From: Enterobacter wuhouensis
GTDB taxonomy: Bacteria; Pseudomonadota; Gammaproteobacteria; Enterobacterales; Enterobacteriaceae
Assembly (NCBI RefSeq): GCF_004331265.1
Contig: NZ_SJOO01000002.1
Span: 372,001-436,000, forward strand
Length of the DNA stretch: 64,000 nucleotides
Direction: 5' to 3'
Part shown: positions 10,094-19,746 of the stretch, piece by piece
Layout: every line of letters begins with the position of its first letter
Position numbering within the stretch: position 1 is the stretch's first letter
The notes under the pieces: generated by a model
What the model saw: only the letters and a program-made list of their open reading frames with translations
Database searches by the model: none
Told to the model about the DNA's origin: nothing
Made by a program: the position numbers and the translations under genes

Positions 10094-11326
10094 GGTCAAG
10101 ACGCTCTCCTGCCTGAATCGGCGCAATTCTGCCAACGACAATAATAAAACCGCACCAATAATTGCCAGTACAAACCCGCTGCTGCTCGCCGAGGCCACCG
10201 GGGTCATTATCGCCCCCAGCCCGCCGAGGATCGCCGCGCCAATCGCATCGCCCGTCACGTTCTGCGCCGTCCACAGGCCGTTAATGCGCCCGAGCATCCC
10301 TTCCGGCGTCTGGGTCTGGATCAGGGTGTACTGCAACAGCGAGCTGATGGCGCTCAGCCAGCCGAAAATCACCAGGCACAACACGCCCAGCGCCCACACC
10401 GGCATCAGGCTGAAGAAGCCAATGGCGATAAACGACGCCAGCGTGGCAAGCAGCATAATCAATCCCGGACGCGCGCTCTGCGCCAGGTTGCCGCTGGTCA
10501 GCGCCCCGCACGCCGCGCCGAGCGGAATGGCGGCGTAGAGAATGCCAATCTCCGAGGCGCTCATCTGCCACTCACCCGCCAATGCCGGATAGAGCACGCG
10601 CACGGAGCTCGCCATCGTCAGCAGGCCGCCAAGCAGCGCAATGCCGCCAATCAGCGGGTTGCTGAACAGAAAGCGAATCGCGGCCATCAGCGATTTCAGC
10701 GGATGCTCGCGCGGCTGCGGCGGAGGCGGCAGCAGCGGCAGGCGCAGCAGCGTCAGGGTAGTGATAAAGGTCCCCGCCGCCGCCAGGCCGTAGTTCCACG
10801 CCACGTTGCCGGTCGCCAGCAGCAGGCCGCCCACCATCGGCGAAATCACCGACCCGAGGCGCACGGTGAGCATGGTGATCGCCCCCGCCTGCATCAGGTT
10901 CTCGCGCCCGACCAGCGCGGGCGTGGCCGCCAGCAGCGCCGTCACGCCCAGCGAGGCAAAGAAACCGTCCCACAGCCCCAGGGCATAAATCGCAATCAGC
11001 GACGGCTCCGGCAGCATCGCGTTCAGGCACAGCCCGATAAAGCCCACCCCGCAGGTGCCGCGCGCCAGCAGGATCAGCTTTTTACGCTCGTAGCGGTCCG
11101 CCAGCACGCCGCCCACCATCAGGCCGATAAACATCGCCCCGCCGGTTAAGGTGACGGATAGCCCCACCAGCCAGCTGGAGTGGGTCATGGTCTGGATTTG
11201 CACCGGCACGGCAACGCCGAGCAGGCCGAGGGACAAAATGGAGATAAAACGGGCGATAAAGACGGCGCGAAACGCCGGGTGCGTTTTGAGGAGGCTGAGG
11301 TTGAGCAGCCAGGATTTTTGATTCAT
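10088..11326 (-). CDS. entS: Enterobactin exporter EntS (MFS)
   Basis: The 412-residue major-facilitator protein moves newly made enterobactin across the inner membrane. It has about 12 hydrophobic segments, the MFS loop motif [12 protein letters not shown] between segments 2 and 3, and family stretches [19 protein letters not shown] and [19 protein letters not shown]. The start was set at ATG 11326 ([17 protein letters not shown]), matching E. coli EntS, rather than the upstream in-frame ATG at 11371. It is divergent from fepD across a Fur-box region. Its stop codon is supplied by a REP unit (CTGTAGGTCGGG on the minus strand). Confidence 0.95.
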   Translation of the reverse strand: MNQKSWLLNLSLLKTHPAFRAVFIARFISILSLGLLGVAVPVQIQTMTHSSWLVGLSVTLTGGAMFIGLMVGGVLADRYERKKLILLARGTCGVGFIGLCLNAMLPEPSLIAIYALGLWDGFFASLGVTALLAATPALVGRENLMQAGAITMLTVRLGSVISPMVGGLLLATGNVAWNYGLAAAGTFITTLTLLRLPLLPPPPQPREHPLKSLMAAIRFLFSNPLIGGIALLGGLLTMASSVRVLYPALAGEWQMSASEIGILYAAIPLGAACGALTSGNLAQSARPGLIMLLATLASFIAIGFFSLMPVWALGVLCLVIFGWLSAISSLLQYTLIQTQTPEGMLGRINGLWTAQNVTGDAIGAAILGGLGAIMTPVASASSSGFVLAIIGAVLLLSLAELRRFRQESVLTL

Positions 11327-11392
11327 GACAAGGCCTTGAGGTATCGGTCTACCATTTCCATGGGCGCACATGCTAACATAGCCAAATAAGAT

Positions 11393-11418
11393 AGATAACG
11401 ATAATTACTATCATTATC
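11393..11418. promoter_or_regulatory. Overlapping Fur boxes between entS and fepD
   Basis: GATAACGATAATTACTATC at 11395-11413 runs on into TATCATTATC, giving several GATAAT-like hexamers. The array sits just before fepD and about 70 bases before entS, and should control both. Confidence 0.85.
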
Positions 11419-11435
11419 ACATCATGGACGTTGCT

Positions 11436-12440
11436 ATGTCGTTTTCCTCTTCCGCGGTGCGCGCCGTTGCCGTGCCCGTTTTATTGCTGCTGTTGATCCT
11501 TGCGATTGCACTCAGTCTGCTGGTTGGCGCGAAGCCGCTGCCCGCGTCCGTTATTGTCGATGCGCTCTCCGGTACCTGCCAGAGCGCCGACTGCATCATC
11601 GTGCTCGACGCCCGCCTGCCCCGCACCCTTGCCGGACTGCTGGCGGGAGGCGCGCTCGGCCTTGCCGGAGCCCTGATGCAAACCCTCACCCGCAACCCGC
11701 TGGCCGACCCCGGCATTCTCGGCGTTAACTCCGGCGCCAGCTTTGCCATCGTGCTCGGCGCGGCGCTCTTCGGGTTGACGTCTCCGTCCGAGCAGCTGGT
11801 CATGGCCTTTTGCGGCGCGCTGGCCGCCTCGCTGGTCGTGGCCTTTACCGGCAGCCAGGGCGGCGGGCAGCTGAGCCCGGTCCGCCTGACGCTGGCGGGC
11901 GTGGCGCTCGCGGCGGTGCTGGAAGGCTTATCCAACGGCATCGCCCTGCTCAATCCGGACGTTTACGACCAGCTTCGCTTCTGGCAGGCCGGATCGCTGG
12001 ATATCCGCACCCTTGAAACCTTAAAAGTGGTGGTGGTTCCGGTCATCGCCGCCGCCGCCGTGGCGCTGTTTTTAAGCCGGGCGCTCAACAGCCTGAGCCT
12101 CGGCAGCGACACCGCGACCGCCCTCGGCAACCGCGTGGCGCGCACGCAGCTGGTTGGTCTTTTGGCCATCACCGTGCTGTGCGGCAGCGCGACCGCCGTG
12201 GTCGGCCCCATTGCCTTTATCGGCCTGATGATGCCGCACATGGCGCGCTGGCTGGTGGGGGCAGATCACCGCTGGTCGCTGCCGGTGACGCTGCTGGCCA
12301 CCCCTGCCCTGCTGCTGTTTGCCGACGTGCTGGGCCGCCTGCTGGTGCCCGGCGAACTACGCGTCTCGGTGGTCAGCGCCTTTATCGGCGCGCCGGTGCT
12401 GATCTTCCTGGTACGCCGCAGGCGCGGAGGTGGCGCATGA
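11436..12440 (+). CDS. fepD: Ferric enterobactin permease FepD
   Basis: The 334-residue FecCD-family inner-membrane permease has about ten membrane helices and the conserved LAGALMQTLTRNPLADPG loop plus GPIAFIGLMMPHMARWLVG, the coupling region facing the ATPase FepC. It pairs with FepG. ATG 11436 gives the E. coli length and has GGA six bases upstream; ATG 11424 is in frame but has no ribosome-binding sequence and lies next to the Fur boxes. The stop overlaps fepG by four bases (ATGA). Confidence 0.95.
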   Translation: MSFSSSAVRAVAVPVLLLLLILAIALSLLVGAKPLPASVIVDALSGTCQSADCIIVLDARLPRTLAGLLAGGALGLAGALMQTLTRNPLADPGILGVNSGASFAIVLGAALFGLTSPSEQLVMAFCGALAASLVVAFTGSQGGGQLSPVRLTLAGVALAAVLEGLSNGIALLNPDVYDQLRFWQAGSLDIRTLETLKVVVVPVIAAAAVALFLSRALNSLSLGSDTATALGNRVARTQLVGLLAITVLCGSATAVVGPIAFIGLMMPHMARWLVGADHRWSLPVTLLATPALLLFADVLGRLLVPGELRVSVVSAFIGAPVLIFLVRRRRGGGA

Positions 12441-13429
12441 TGGCCCCGTCCCGCCGTTTAGTCACCAGCGTCTCCCTGCTGCTTATCGCCATTCTGCTGC
12501 TGGCGGTCTGGAGCCTGCGCAGCGGCGCGGTGACGCTCGATTTTGCTCAGGTGCTTAACGCCCTGCTCGGCAGCGCGCCGCGTAATATCACCATGGTGGT
12601 GACCGAATGGCGGCTGCCGCGCGTGGCGATGGCGGTGCTCGTCGGTGCGGCGCTCGGCGTGAGCGGTGCGATATTCCAGTCGCTGATGCGCAATCCGCTC
12701 GGCAGCCCGGACGTGATGGGCCTCAACACCGGGGCCTGGAGCGGCGTGCTGGTGGCGATGGTGCTGTTTGGCCAGCACCTGACGGCGATTACCTTTACGG
12801 CAATGGCGGGCGGCATTCTGACGTCATTACTGATCTGGGCGCTGGCCTGGCGCAACGGCATCGACACCTTCCGCCTGATCATCATCGGGATCGGCATCCG
12901 CGCCATGCTGATGGCCTTTAACACCTGGCTTTTACTGCAGGCCTCGCTGGAAACCGCGCTCTCCGCCGGGCTGTGGTACGCCGGCTCCCTCAACGGCCTG
13001 ACGTGGGGCAAAACCTGGCCCGCCGCGCCGCTGATTGTGCTGATGTTTATCGGCGCGCTGCTGCTGGTGCGGCGTATGCGCCTGCTGGAGATGGGCGACG
13101 ACAGCGCCTGCGCGCTCGGCGTGGGCGTCGAGCGCTCGCGCCTGATGCTGATGCTGGTCGCCGTACTGCTGACCGCCGCCTCTACCGCTATCGCCGGGCC
13201 GATCTCGTTTATCGCCCTCGTGGCACCGCATATCGCCCGCCGCCTTAGCGGGACGGCGCGCTGGGGATTAACCCAGGCGGCGCTGTGCGGCGCGCTGCTG
13301 CTGCTGGCCGCCGATCTCTGCGCCCAGCGGCTGTTTATGCCTTATCAACTGCCGGTGGGCGTAGTGACCGTCAGCCTCGGCGGGATTTACCTCATCGTCT
13401 TGCTCGTTCAGGAGTCACGCAAGAAATGA
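12437..13429 (+). CDS. fepG: Ferric enterobactin permease FepG
   Basis: The second FecCD-type permease, 330 residues, equal to E. coli FepG. It shows GAIFQSLMRNPLGSPDVMG and GPISFIALVAPHIARRLSG, the same two loops as in FepD. The start ATG at 12437 overlaps the fepD stop; a second in-frame ATG follows at once (12440). The frame stays open upstream to 12179 but that part only shadows fepD. It ends four bases into fepC, so fepDGC is one translationally coupled unit. Confidence 0.95.
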   Translation: MMAPSRRLVTSVSLLLIAILLLAVWSLRSGAVTLDFAQVLNALLGSAPRNITMVVTEWRLPRVAMAVLVGAALGVSGAIFQSLMRNPLGSPDVMGLNTGAWSGVLVAMVLFGQHLTAITFTAMAGGILTSLLIWALAWRNGIDTFRLIIIGIGIRAMLMAFNTWLLLQASLETALSAGLWYAGSLNGLTWGKTWPAAPLIVLMFIGALLLVRRMRLLEMGDDSACALGVGVERSRLMLMLVAVLLTAASTAIAGPISFIALVAPHIARRLSGTARWGLTQAALCGALLLLAADLCAQRLFMPYQLPVGVVTVSLGGIYLIVLLVQESRKK

Positions 13430-14226
13430 CCGATTCAACCACCCGCTTGCGCGGCGAAAACCTCACCCTCGGCTACGGCAAAAAAATCATTGCCCGGGAC
13501 TTATCCGTTGCCATTCCGGACGGGCACTTCACGGCAATCATCGGGCCGAACGGCTGCGGCAAATCGACCCTGCTGCGCACCCTGAGCCGCCTGATGACGC
13601 CGTCTGAAGGCAGCGTATTCCTCGACGGGGAGCAGATCCAGCGCTTCGCCAGCAAAGAGGTGGCGCGGCGCATCGGGCTACTGGCGCAGAACGCCACCAC
13701 GCCGGGGGACATCACGGTGCAGGAGCTGGTCTCGCGCGGGCGCTATCCGCACCAGCCGCTGTTTACCCGCTGGCGCAAAGAGGACGACGAGGCGGTCAGC
13801 CGCGCGATGCAGGCGACGGGGATTACCGATCTGGCCCTGCAGAGCGTGGACACCCTTTCCGGCGGGCAGCGTCAGCGCGCGTGGATCGCGATGGTGCTGG
13901 CGCAGGAGACCTCGATCATGCTGCTGGATGAGCCGACGACCTGGCTCGACATCAGCCATCAGATTGACCTGCTGGAGCTGCTGAGCGAGCTCAACCGCAC
14001 GCAGGGGTATACCCTGGCGGCGGTGCTGCACGACTTAAACCAGGCGTGCCGCTATGCGACGCATCTGATTGCCTTGCGAGACGGTGAGATTGTGGCGCAG
14101 GGCGCGCCGAAAGAGATTGTGACGCCGGAGTTGATCGAGCGGATCTACGGCATGCGCTGCATGATTATTGACGATCCGGTGGCAGGCACGCCGCTGGTTG
14201 TGCCGCTTGGCAAACGTGCGGTCTGA
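13426..14226 (+). CDS. fepC: Ferric enterobactin ABC ATPase FepC
   Basis: The 266-residue ABC ATPase drives FepDG. Walker A is GPNGCGKST, the Q-loop is in LLAQNATTPGD, the signature is TLSGGQRQRAW, Walker B is IMLLDEPTTWLD, and the switch His is in AVLHDLNQA. ATG 13426 overlaps the fepG stop by four bases. The C-terminal tail is a few residues shorter than E. coli FepC (271). The gene ends before a double GAGAGGG palindrome shared with the convergent entF; fepE, which lies here in E. coli, is absent. Confidence 0.96.
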   Translation: MTDSTTRLRGENLTLGYGKKIIARDLSVAIPDGHFTAIIGPNGCGKSTLLRTLSRLMTPSEGSVFLDGEQIQRFASKEVARRIGLLAQNATTPGDITVQELVSRGRYPHQPLFTRWRKEDDEAVSRAMQATGITDLALQSVDTLSGGQRQRAWIAMVLAQETSIMLLDEPTTWLDISHQIDLLELLSELNRTQGYTLAAVLHDLNQACRYATHLIALRDGEIVAQGAPKEIVTPELIERIYGMRCMIIDDPVAGTPLVVPLGKRAV

Positions 14227-14228
14227 TG

Positions 14229-14312
14229 TCCCCTCACCCTGACCCTCTCCCCAAAGGGGAGAGGGGACGATTACACCCTCTCCCCTTTGGGGAGAGGGCT
14301 GGGGTGAGGGGC
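14229..14312. repeat. Two opposed CCCTCTCCCC/GGGGAGAGGG palindromes between fepC and entF
   Basis: One unit is CCCTCACCCTGACCCTCTCC...GGGGAGAGGG and the other its near reverse (CCCTCTCCCC...GGGGAGAGGG, CTGGGGTGAGGGG). Together they also form a long outer palindrome. They fill the 94-base gap between two convergent operons and probably act as a two-way transcription terminator. Confidence 0.8.
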
Positions 14313-14320
14313 TTTTGACC

Positions 14321-17300
14321 TTACCCCAATATCTCCTTCAACACCGGCCCTATCTTCTCAAACGCCTGCGGTGAAATGATATCCACGTGGGCGCAGTCCT
14401 GGCTGTACACCTCAAGCTCCGCCACCCACGGCGACCACGCAACCTGCGGATCCATCGTTCGCGTGCGCTCGGCGACGAACAGCGTCGCTTTGCCGTCAAA
14501 CCTTGCGCTGTGCGCCGTGGTGAGCAACCGCACCGCGTCGGCGTAGTTACCTTCGATGGCGTTAAACAGCTCGCTGGAGCCCTGCCCCTGCTGAGCGGCG
14601 ATAAACGCCTGACGCTCGCGCTCGATTTCCGCCAGCACTTCCGGGTCGAGGCCGTTGGCCTCTTTCTCCGCCCAGTTCTGGGTTTCCGGCGGCCAGGTGT
14701 CCAGCAGGCCGAGGAAGGCCACCTCTTCACCCAGCTCGCGCAGACGGGCGGCAATCGCCTGCGCCAGCGTGCCGCCGAGGGAGTAGCCGAACAGGTAATA
14801 TGGCCCCTGCGGCTGCTGCTTACGCAGCGTAGCCAGATGATGCTCAATGACTCCATCCAGATACGCACGCTGCTGCATCGGCCCGTCCGGGCGCGGCGAC
14901 TGAATGCCGGTAATGGACCAGCGCGGGCTGAGGTAGCGCGCCAGCACGCTGAACTGCCAGGCAAAGCCGGACGCCGGATGGAAGCAGAACAGCGTCGGGC
15001 CGTTACCTTCACGCAGCGGGAGAAGGGTTTCATACCCCAGCCGCTGCGCCTGCTCGTCGCTCATCTGCGAGTCCAGCAGCGCGCTGAGCTTGCTCACCGT
15101 GGAGGCGACCATAATCTGCCCCGGCGTCACCTTGCGGTCGAATGCGCGGCTTAGCTGCGCGGCCAGGCGCATCGCCAGCAGCGAGTGTCCGCCAAGGGCA
15201 AAGAAGTCGGCCTCAATGTCGTTGACCTCGCAGCCCAGCAGGGCAGAAAACGCCTGTGCCACGGCGGATTCGGTTTCCGTCTCCGGCGCGCGCCCGGTGG
15301 TTTTGCTGGTCAACTCCGGCAGCGGCAGCGCCTTGCGGTCAAGCTTGCCGTTCGCGCTGAGCGGCAGCGCGCTGATTTGCAGCAGCACCACCGGCACCAT
15401 GTGCGGCGGCAGCTGCGCTTTAAGGGATTCCAGCAGCGCGTCGCGATCCAGCGGTAAGCCGGATTCGGAGACGACGTAGCCCACCAGCTGACGGGCATCG
15501 CCGCCGGTGGCCGCCGCCTGGTTGAACACGCAGGCGTGCGCCACGGCCTGGGCCACGTCCGGCAGCGACAGCATCGCCCGGTCGATCTCGCCCAGCTCGA
15601 TGCGCTGGCCGCGAATTTTCAGCTGATCGTCGCTGCGTCCCAGGTATTCCACCGCGCCGTTGTCCAGCCAGCGGGCAACGTCGCCGGTGCGGTACATGCG
15701 CTCGCCGGGGGCAAACGGGTCGGCAATAAAGCGGCTGGCGGTAAGGTCCGGACGGCCCAGATACCCCTGCGCCAGCTGAATGCCGGTGAGGTAAAGATCC
15801 CCCGCCACGCCGAACGGCACCGGGCGCATCATCGCGTCCAGAATGCGCAGCCCCGTGTTCCACACCGGGAAGCCGATCGGCACGCTGTTGCCCTCCACCC
15901 CCGCCAGCTCGGGGCCAAACGCCGGATACCAGCTCACGTCCACCGCCGCTTCGGTTGGGCCATAGAGGTTATGCAGCGGCGCATGAGTCAACTCTTCCCA
16001 CTCGCGGCACAGCTCGGTCGGCAGCGCTTCGCCGCTGCAGAACACCTGCTTAAGGGTGTTGCAGCACGCCGCGTTTTCCGGGGTCAGCGAGGCGACAAAG
16101 GCCGCCAGCATCGACGGCACGAAGTGGGTGGTGGTCACGCCGTACCGTGCGAAGAAGCTCTGCATCGCCTGCGGATCGCGGTGCGCGTCCGGCTCGGCCA
16201 TCACCAGCTTCGCCCCGGCGATAAACGGCCACCAGAACTCCCACACCGACACGTCAAAGCTGCACGGCGTTTTCTGCGCCACCACGTCCGTCGCGTCCAG
16301 CGGGTAATGATCCTGCATCCACTTGAGACGGTTAACGATGGCGGTATGGCCGACCATGACCCCTTTCGGGCGGCCCGTCGAACCGGAGGTAAAGATGATG
16401 TATGCGGTCTGCTCCGGCGTCGCCAGCCGCAGCGGCTCAGCCTCCGCAGCCGGTAACAGTGTGTTGTAACTAAACGCCGTAATCGGCAGATCGCTAAAGC
16501 GCGGGAGCTGCTCGTCGGTGGTAATGAGCAGGGACGGCTTCGCGTCCTCCAGCATCATCCGCAGGCGGTCGTCCGGGTAGCCGGTGTCGAGCGGCAGCCA
16601 CGCGGCACCGGCCTCAACGATGCCGTGCAGCGCCAGCGTCAGGAACACCGAGCGCGGGAGTGCCACCGCCACGCTGTCGCCCGGCTTCACGCCGCGCGCG
16701 CGCAGCAGGTTTGCCAGCGCGACCACCTGCTCGCGCATCTGTCGATAGCTGAGCTCAACGTGCGCATCCGCCAGCGCGGGGGCGTCCGGCGTTTTGCTCG
16801 CCTGCTCCGCCACCAGCTCCGCGAGGGTGGTGGACGGCAGCGCCAGCCCGGTATCGTTGATGCGCGCCAGCTGGGCGTACTCCTGCTCAGAAACCGTTTC
16901 CACTTCGCCGCAGCGCAGGTCCGGGTTGGCCGCAAACTGCAGCAGCATCGCGTTCAGGCGCGCGACGTGGCGGGAAAGCGTCGCTTCATCGTAACGCTGT
17001 TTATTGGCGAGGATCTCAATGCTCAGGCCGCCCTGCTCGTCCGGGAACAGCGCCAGTTCAAGATCGTTCACCGGGCCGGTGGCCAGCGTGTGGGTGATGG
17101 CCTCCACGCCGTCGATATCCAGCTGATAATCGAACACCTTGACGTTCAGCACCGGGCCGAACAGCGCGTCTTCACCCGCGGCGCGCCCGCCGTCGCGCAC
17201 AATCTGCTCGGCGTCGTAGCGCTGGTGACGGCGCATTTTTTTCAGCTGGTTCGCGAGGCGCAGCGCCAGCGCCGGCAGGCTCTCCTGCGGGTTAATATTC

Positions 17301-18178
17301 ACCGCCAGCGGAAGGACGTTGAGCACCGGCCCCGTCGCGGTGAGCGCGGCGGACCCCATGCGGCGCATGAAGATAAACCCGGCGGCGTAGTCCAGCCGTC
17401 CGGTCAGGCGGCCCAGCCACAGCGCCACCAGCGCAAGGGCCAGATCGGTGCGCTGCGCCTGCCCTGCCGCCTGCGCAAGCTGGCTAAACGCGCGGCCGTC
17501 CATTGCAATTTTCAGGCGCAGGATATCGGTTGTGGCCGCGCGGCCCGGTAAAGGAGCAGCAGAAAGCGACACCGGAGAAGGAAGCTGCCTGCGCTGCTCC
17601 GCCCAGAAGGCACCGTCGCGCGCGTACGCCTCGCTGTCGCGATAGCGCTGATACTCTTCAACCACTTCCGAAAACGGCGTGAACGGTGATTCCGGCGTGC
17701 TTTCGCCGTTTTTCCATGCGCGATAGATAGCGGCGATCTGGCGGGTAATCGCCGGGAAGCTAAAGCCATCCACCACCAGATGGTGATAGCGCTGATACCA
17801 GTACCAGCGATTTTCACCTACCTGAATCAGCTGGTGAAACGCCAGCGGCTGACCGCTGTCGACGCGCAGGTTCTGATTAAGATCGGCCTCCATCAGCGCC
17901 GCGGCAGCCGCATGGGAATCGACGCGAACGATGGACGGCTCCGGCAGCATCATGGACGCATCCACCCACTGCCACACCTCGCCGTTATCCTCAGCGAAGC
18001 GCGTGCGCAAAGTGTCAGCCTGCATCATGCCTGCAGCAACGGCTTTCGCCAGCAATGGCGCATCGATGTCGCCGTTCAGTTCGGTATAGTGCGCCACGCT
18101 CCAGGCGTTTGGCAGCGTGGAAAGCTGCTCCGCCATCCAGATACCCGGCTGGGCGGCAACGAGAGGTAGACGGTTCAT
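14321..18178 (-). CDS. entF: Enterobactin synthase EntF (NRPS: C-A-PCP-TE)
   Basis: The 1285-residue nonribosomal peptide synthetase activates serine, joins it to dihydroxybenzoate and releases the cyclic trimer. Domains in order: condensation (HHLVVDG at residues 132-138), adenylation (IIFTSGSTGRPKGVMVGH near 590, then NLYGPTEAAVDVSWYPA and YRTGDVARWLDNG), carrier (DFFALGGHSLLAMRL, Ser near 1000), and thioesterase (LFGYSLGGTLAQ nucleophile, His in CAHVDIISPQAFEK). Length is within a few residues of E. coli EntF. It overlaps ybdZ by four bases, in the operon fes-ybdZ-entF. Confidence 0.98.
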   Translation of the reverse strand: MNRLPLVAAQPGIWMAEQLSTLPNAWSVAHYTELNGDIDAPLLAKAVAAGMMQADTLRTRFAEDNGEVWQWVDASMMLPEPSIVRVDSHAAAAALMEADLNQNLRVDSGQPLAFHQLIQVGENRWYWYQRYHHLVVDGFSFPAITRQIAAIYRAWKNGESTPESPFTPFSEVVEEYQRYRDSEAYARDGAFWAEQRRQLPSPVSLSAAPLPGRAATTDILRLKIAMDGRAFSQLAQAAGQAQRTDLALALVALWLGRLTGRLDYAAGFIFMRRMGSAALTATGPVLNVLPLAVNINPQESLPALALRLANQLKKMRRHQRYDAEQIVRDGGRAAGEDALFGPVLNVKVFDYQLDIDGVEAITHTLATGPVNDLELALFPDEQGGLSIEILANKQRYDEATLSRHVARLNAMLLQFAANPDLRCGEVETVSEQEYAQLARINDTGLALPSTTLAELVAEQASKTPDAPALADAHVELSYRQMREQVVALANLLRARGVKPGDSVAVALPRSVFLTLALHGIVEAGAAWLPLDTGYPDDRLRMMLEDAKPSLLITTDEQLPRFSDLPITAFSYNTLLPAAEAEPLRLATPEQTAYIIFTSGSTGRPKGVMVGHTAIVNRLKWMQDHYPLDATDVVAQKTPCSFDVSVWEFWWPFIAGAKLVMAEPDAHRDPQAMQSFFARYGVTTTHFVPSMLAAFVASLTPENAACCNTLKQVFCSGEALPTELCREWEELTHAPLHNLYGPTEAAVDVSWYPAFGPELAGVEGNSVPIGFPVWNTGLRILDAMMRPVPFGVAGDLYLTGIQLAQGYLGRPDLTASRFIADPFAPGERMYRTGDVARWLDNGAVEYLGRSDDQLKIRGQRIELGEIDRAMLSLPDVAQAVAHACVFNQAAATGGDARQLVGYVVSESGLPLDRDALLESLKAQLPPHMVPVVLLQISALPLSANGKLDRKALPLPELTSKTTGRAPETETESAVAQAFSALLGCEVNDIEADFFALGGHSLLAMRLAAQLSRAFDRKVTPGQIMVASTVSKLSALLDSQMSDEQAQRLGYETLLPLREGNGPTLFCFHPASGFAWQFSVLARYLSPRWSITGIQSPRPDGPMQQRAYLDGVIEHHLATLRKQQPQGPYYLFGYSLGGTLAQAIAARLRELGEEVAFLGLLDTWPPETQNWAEKEANGLDPEVLAEIERERQAFIAAQQGQGSSELFNAIEGNYADAVRLLTTAHSARFDGKATLFVAERTRTMDPQVAWSPWVAELEVYSQDCAHVDIISPQAFEKIGPVLKEILG

Positions 18179-18387
18179 GCTGTTTCCCCCGCAAAATGAG
18201 AAGGTTCAAGCGTTTGCCAGTTTTCCGCCAGCCACTGCTGGCAGGCGTCCTGGGGCTGCGGCTCGCAGACCACGCGCCAGCCTGCGGGCAGCTCGCACTG
18301 CTGCGGCCACAGGCTGTACTGCCCCTGGTCGTTACGCAAAATGGCGAACTGTCCCTGCGGATTATCGAAAGGATTGCTGAATTCCAT
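18175..18387 (-). CDS. ybdZ: MbtH-like protein YbdZ
   Basis: This 70-residue cytoplasmic chaperone of the MbtH family binds and stimulates the EntF adenylation domain. The family signature is visible: NPFDNPQGQF at the start, then YSLWP, LPAGWRVV and CQQWLAENW, with conserved Trp residues. It sits between fes (10-base gap) and entF (ATGA overlap), as in other enterobactin clusters. Confidence 0.95.
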   Translation of the reverse strand: MEFSNPFDNPQGQFAILRNDQGQYSLWPQQCELPAGWRVVCEPQPQDACQQWLAENWQTLEPSHFAGETA

Positions 18388-18397
18388 ACAGACTCCG

Positions 18398-19600
18398 TTA
18401 GTGAAAAAGCGGCTGCCAGAGGGCCATCAGCCCCTGCGTCAGCCCACCGCGCCAGCAAAGCGCATCGTGTCCGCCGTCAACCTGACGCCAGATAACCGGT
18501 TGCTGTGTGTGCTGTAGTTCGGCGTGAATCGCCTGATTTGCGCGAAAGATAAGCGGCTCGTTGCGCCCGGCCTCAAGGACGATGCGCAGCCCGCGTGCGG
18601 TTTTTTCACCCGCTTTAAGCTGCTCGATGAGCAGCCCGTCCTGCTGCGCGCCGCGGTGCGGCCACCAGTAGGAACCGGACTGGCTGAGCACGCAGCCAAA
18701 GCGCTGCGGCCAGTTGAGCCCTGCGTATAGCGCTGAAAGCCCGCCGAAGCTCTGTCCCGCCACGACGGTACGGTCGGCGCGGTCGCTGAACGGCGCGAGG
18801 TTTTTCACCTGCGGGAGGAGTTCTTCCTGCACCGCCAGCCAGAAATCGGGGTTGCACGGCAGCTCGCGGCTGCGGTGCGCGGTATCAATCACGTCGATTA
18901 ACACGTAGACCGCAGGCGGCAGTTTGCCTTCATGGGTGAGCGACGCCAGCGCGGGCCAGACGGGCATACTTTCGGCCCAGAACTGCCCGTCGAGCAGCAC
19001 CGCAAGCGGGCGCTCGGGATCTTCATCACCGGTGGTAAAAATCCAGACGCGGCGACGGTTGCCCAGCCGCTCGCTGGTCCATTCGATGCAGACGGGCTTT
19101 TTGAATGGCGTATACGGAGTGTTCCAGCCCGGCTGTACCGGGGCCTCAGGCATCTCCAGCGCCGAGACGGCGTGACCGCGCCCGCCGCGCCAGCTCTGCG
19201 GATTCAGCGGGTCGGACACCGCGTGCGGCAAGAGTTTGCGCCAGCCTTCGCGCAGCGCCATGCGGTCCGGCCGCTCGCCTTCAAACACCGCGCTGGCAAA
19301 ATCATTTTCGTTATCGGAGGGAATAAAACAGTAGCTGCCGCGCCATTCGGGGCTGAACTCGCCCTGCCACTGCCAGACGTCGGTATCCGGGATGCGTTCA
19401 AGGGACTGCGGACGCGCGTTTTGATGGTGATCGGTCACGCCGGTGATATAGAGCCAGACGCGCTTCACCGCCGACGTCGCCTGCGTTCCCGCCGGGTCCC
19501 GCCACCAGAAGGTGACGCGAAAGCGCCCCTTCTCACGTTCCCATTCCGGCCCGCTTTTCGACTGCCACCACGCTTCACTTCCGGTTGTTAACGCCGTCAC
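18398..19600 (-). CDS. fes: Enterochelin esterase Fes (cytoplasmic)
   Basis: The 400-residue esterase hydrolyses ferric enterobactin in the cytoplasm so iron can be released. The alpha/beta hydrolase core has VVAGQSFGGLSALYAG (nucleophile Ser) and VDGGHDALCW (catalytic His); the N-terminal part carries FWWRDPAGTQ and YITGVTDHHQN. The start is taken as GTG 19600, which gives VTALTTGSEAWW, matching the E. coli start and length. The frame remains open to 19747, but that stretch crosses the Fur-box promoter region and is not translated. First gene of fes-ybdZ-entF, divergent from fepA. Confidence 0.95.
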   Translation of the reverse strand: MTALTTGSEAWWQSKSGPEWEREKGRFRVTFWWRDPAGTQATSAVKRVWLYITGVTDHHQNARPQSLERIPDTDVWQWQGEFSPEWRGSYCFIPSDNENDFASAVFEGERPDRMALREGWRKLLPHAVSDPLNPQSWRGGRGHAVSALEMPEAPVQPGWNTPYTPFKKPVCIEWTSERLGNRRRVWIFTTGDEDPERPLAVLLDGQFWAESMPVWPALASLTHEGKLPPAVYVLIDVIDTAHRSRELPCNPDFWLAVQEELLPQVKNLAPFSDRADRTVVAGQSFGGLSALYAGLNWPQRFGCVLSQSGSYWWPHRGAQQDGLLIEQLKAGEKTARGLRIVLEAGRNEPLIFRANQAIHAELQHTQQPVIWRQVDGGHDALCWRGGLTQGLMALWQPLFH

Positions 19601-19647
19601 CCTTATAACCCCATGTTTAACAGTCTTTTTTGTTTCAGAGCAAATTT

Positions 19648-19684
19648 TATTGATAATATTATTGATAACTATTTGCATTTGCAA
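19648..19684. promoter_or_regulatory. Fur-box array between fes and fepA
   Basis: TTGATAATATTATTGATAAC followed by TATTTGCATTTGC gives overlapping GATAAT-type hexamers. It matches the known bidirectional fes/fepA control region of E. coli in place and in sequence as I recall it. Confidence 0.85.
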
Positions 19685-19746
19685 TAGCGTAATGCCCGCG
19701 CTGTGGGAAGCGCGCTCATTAAATAACCATAAAAGCGGGACGTACA

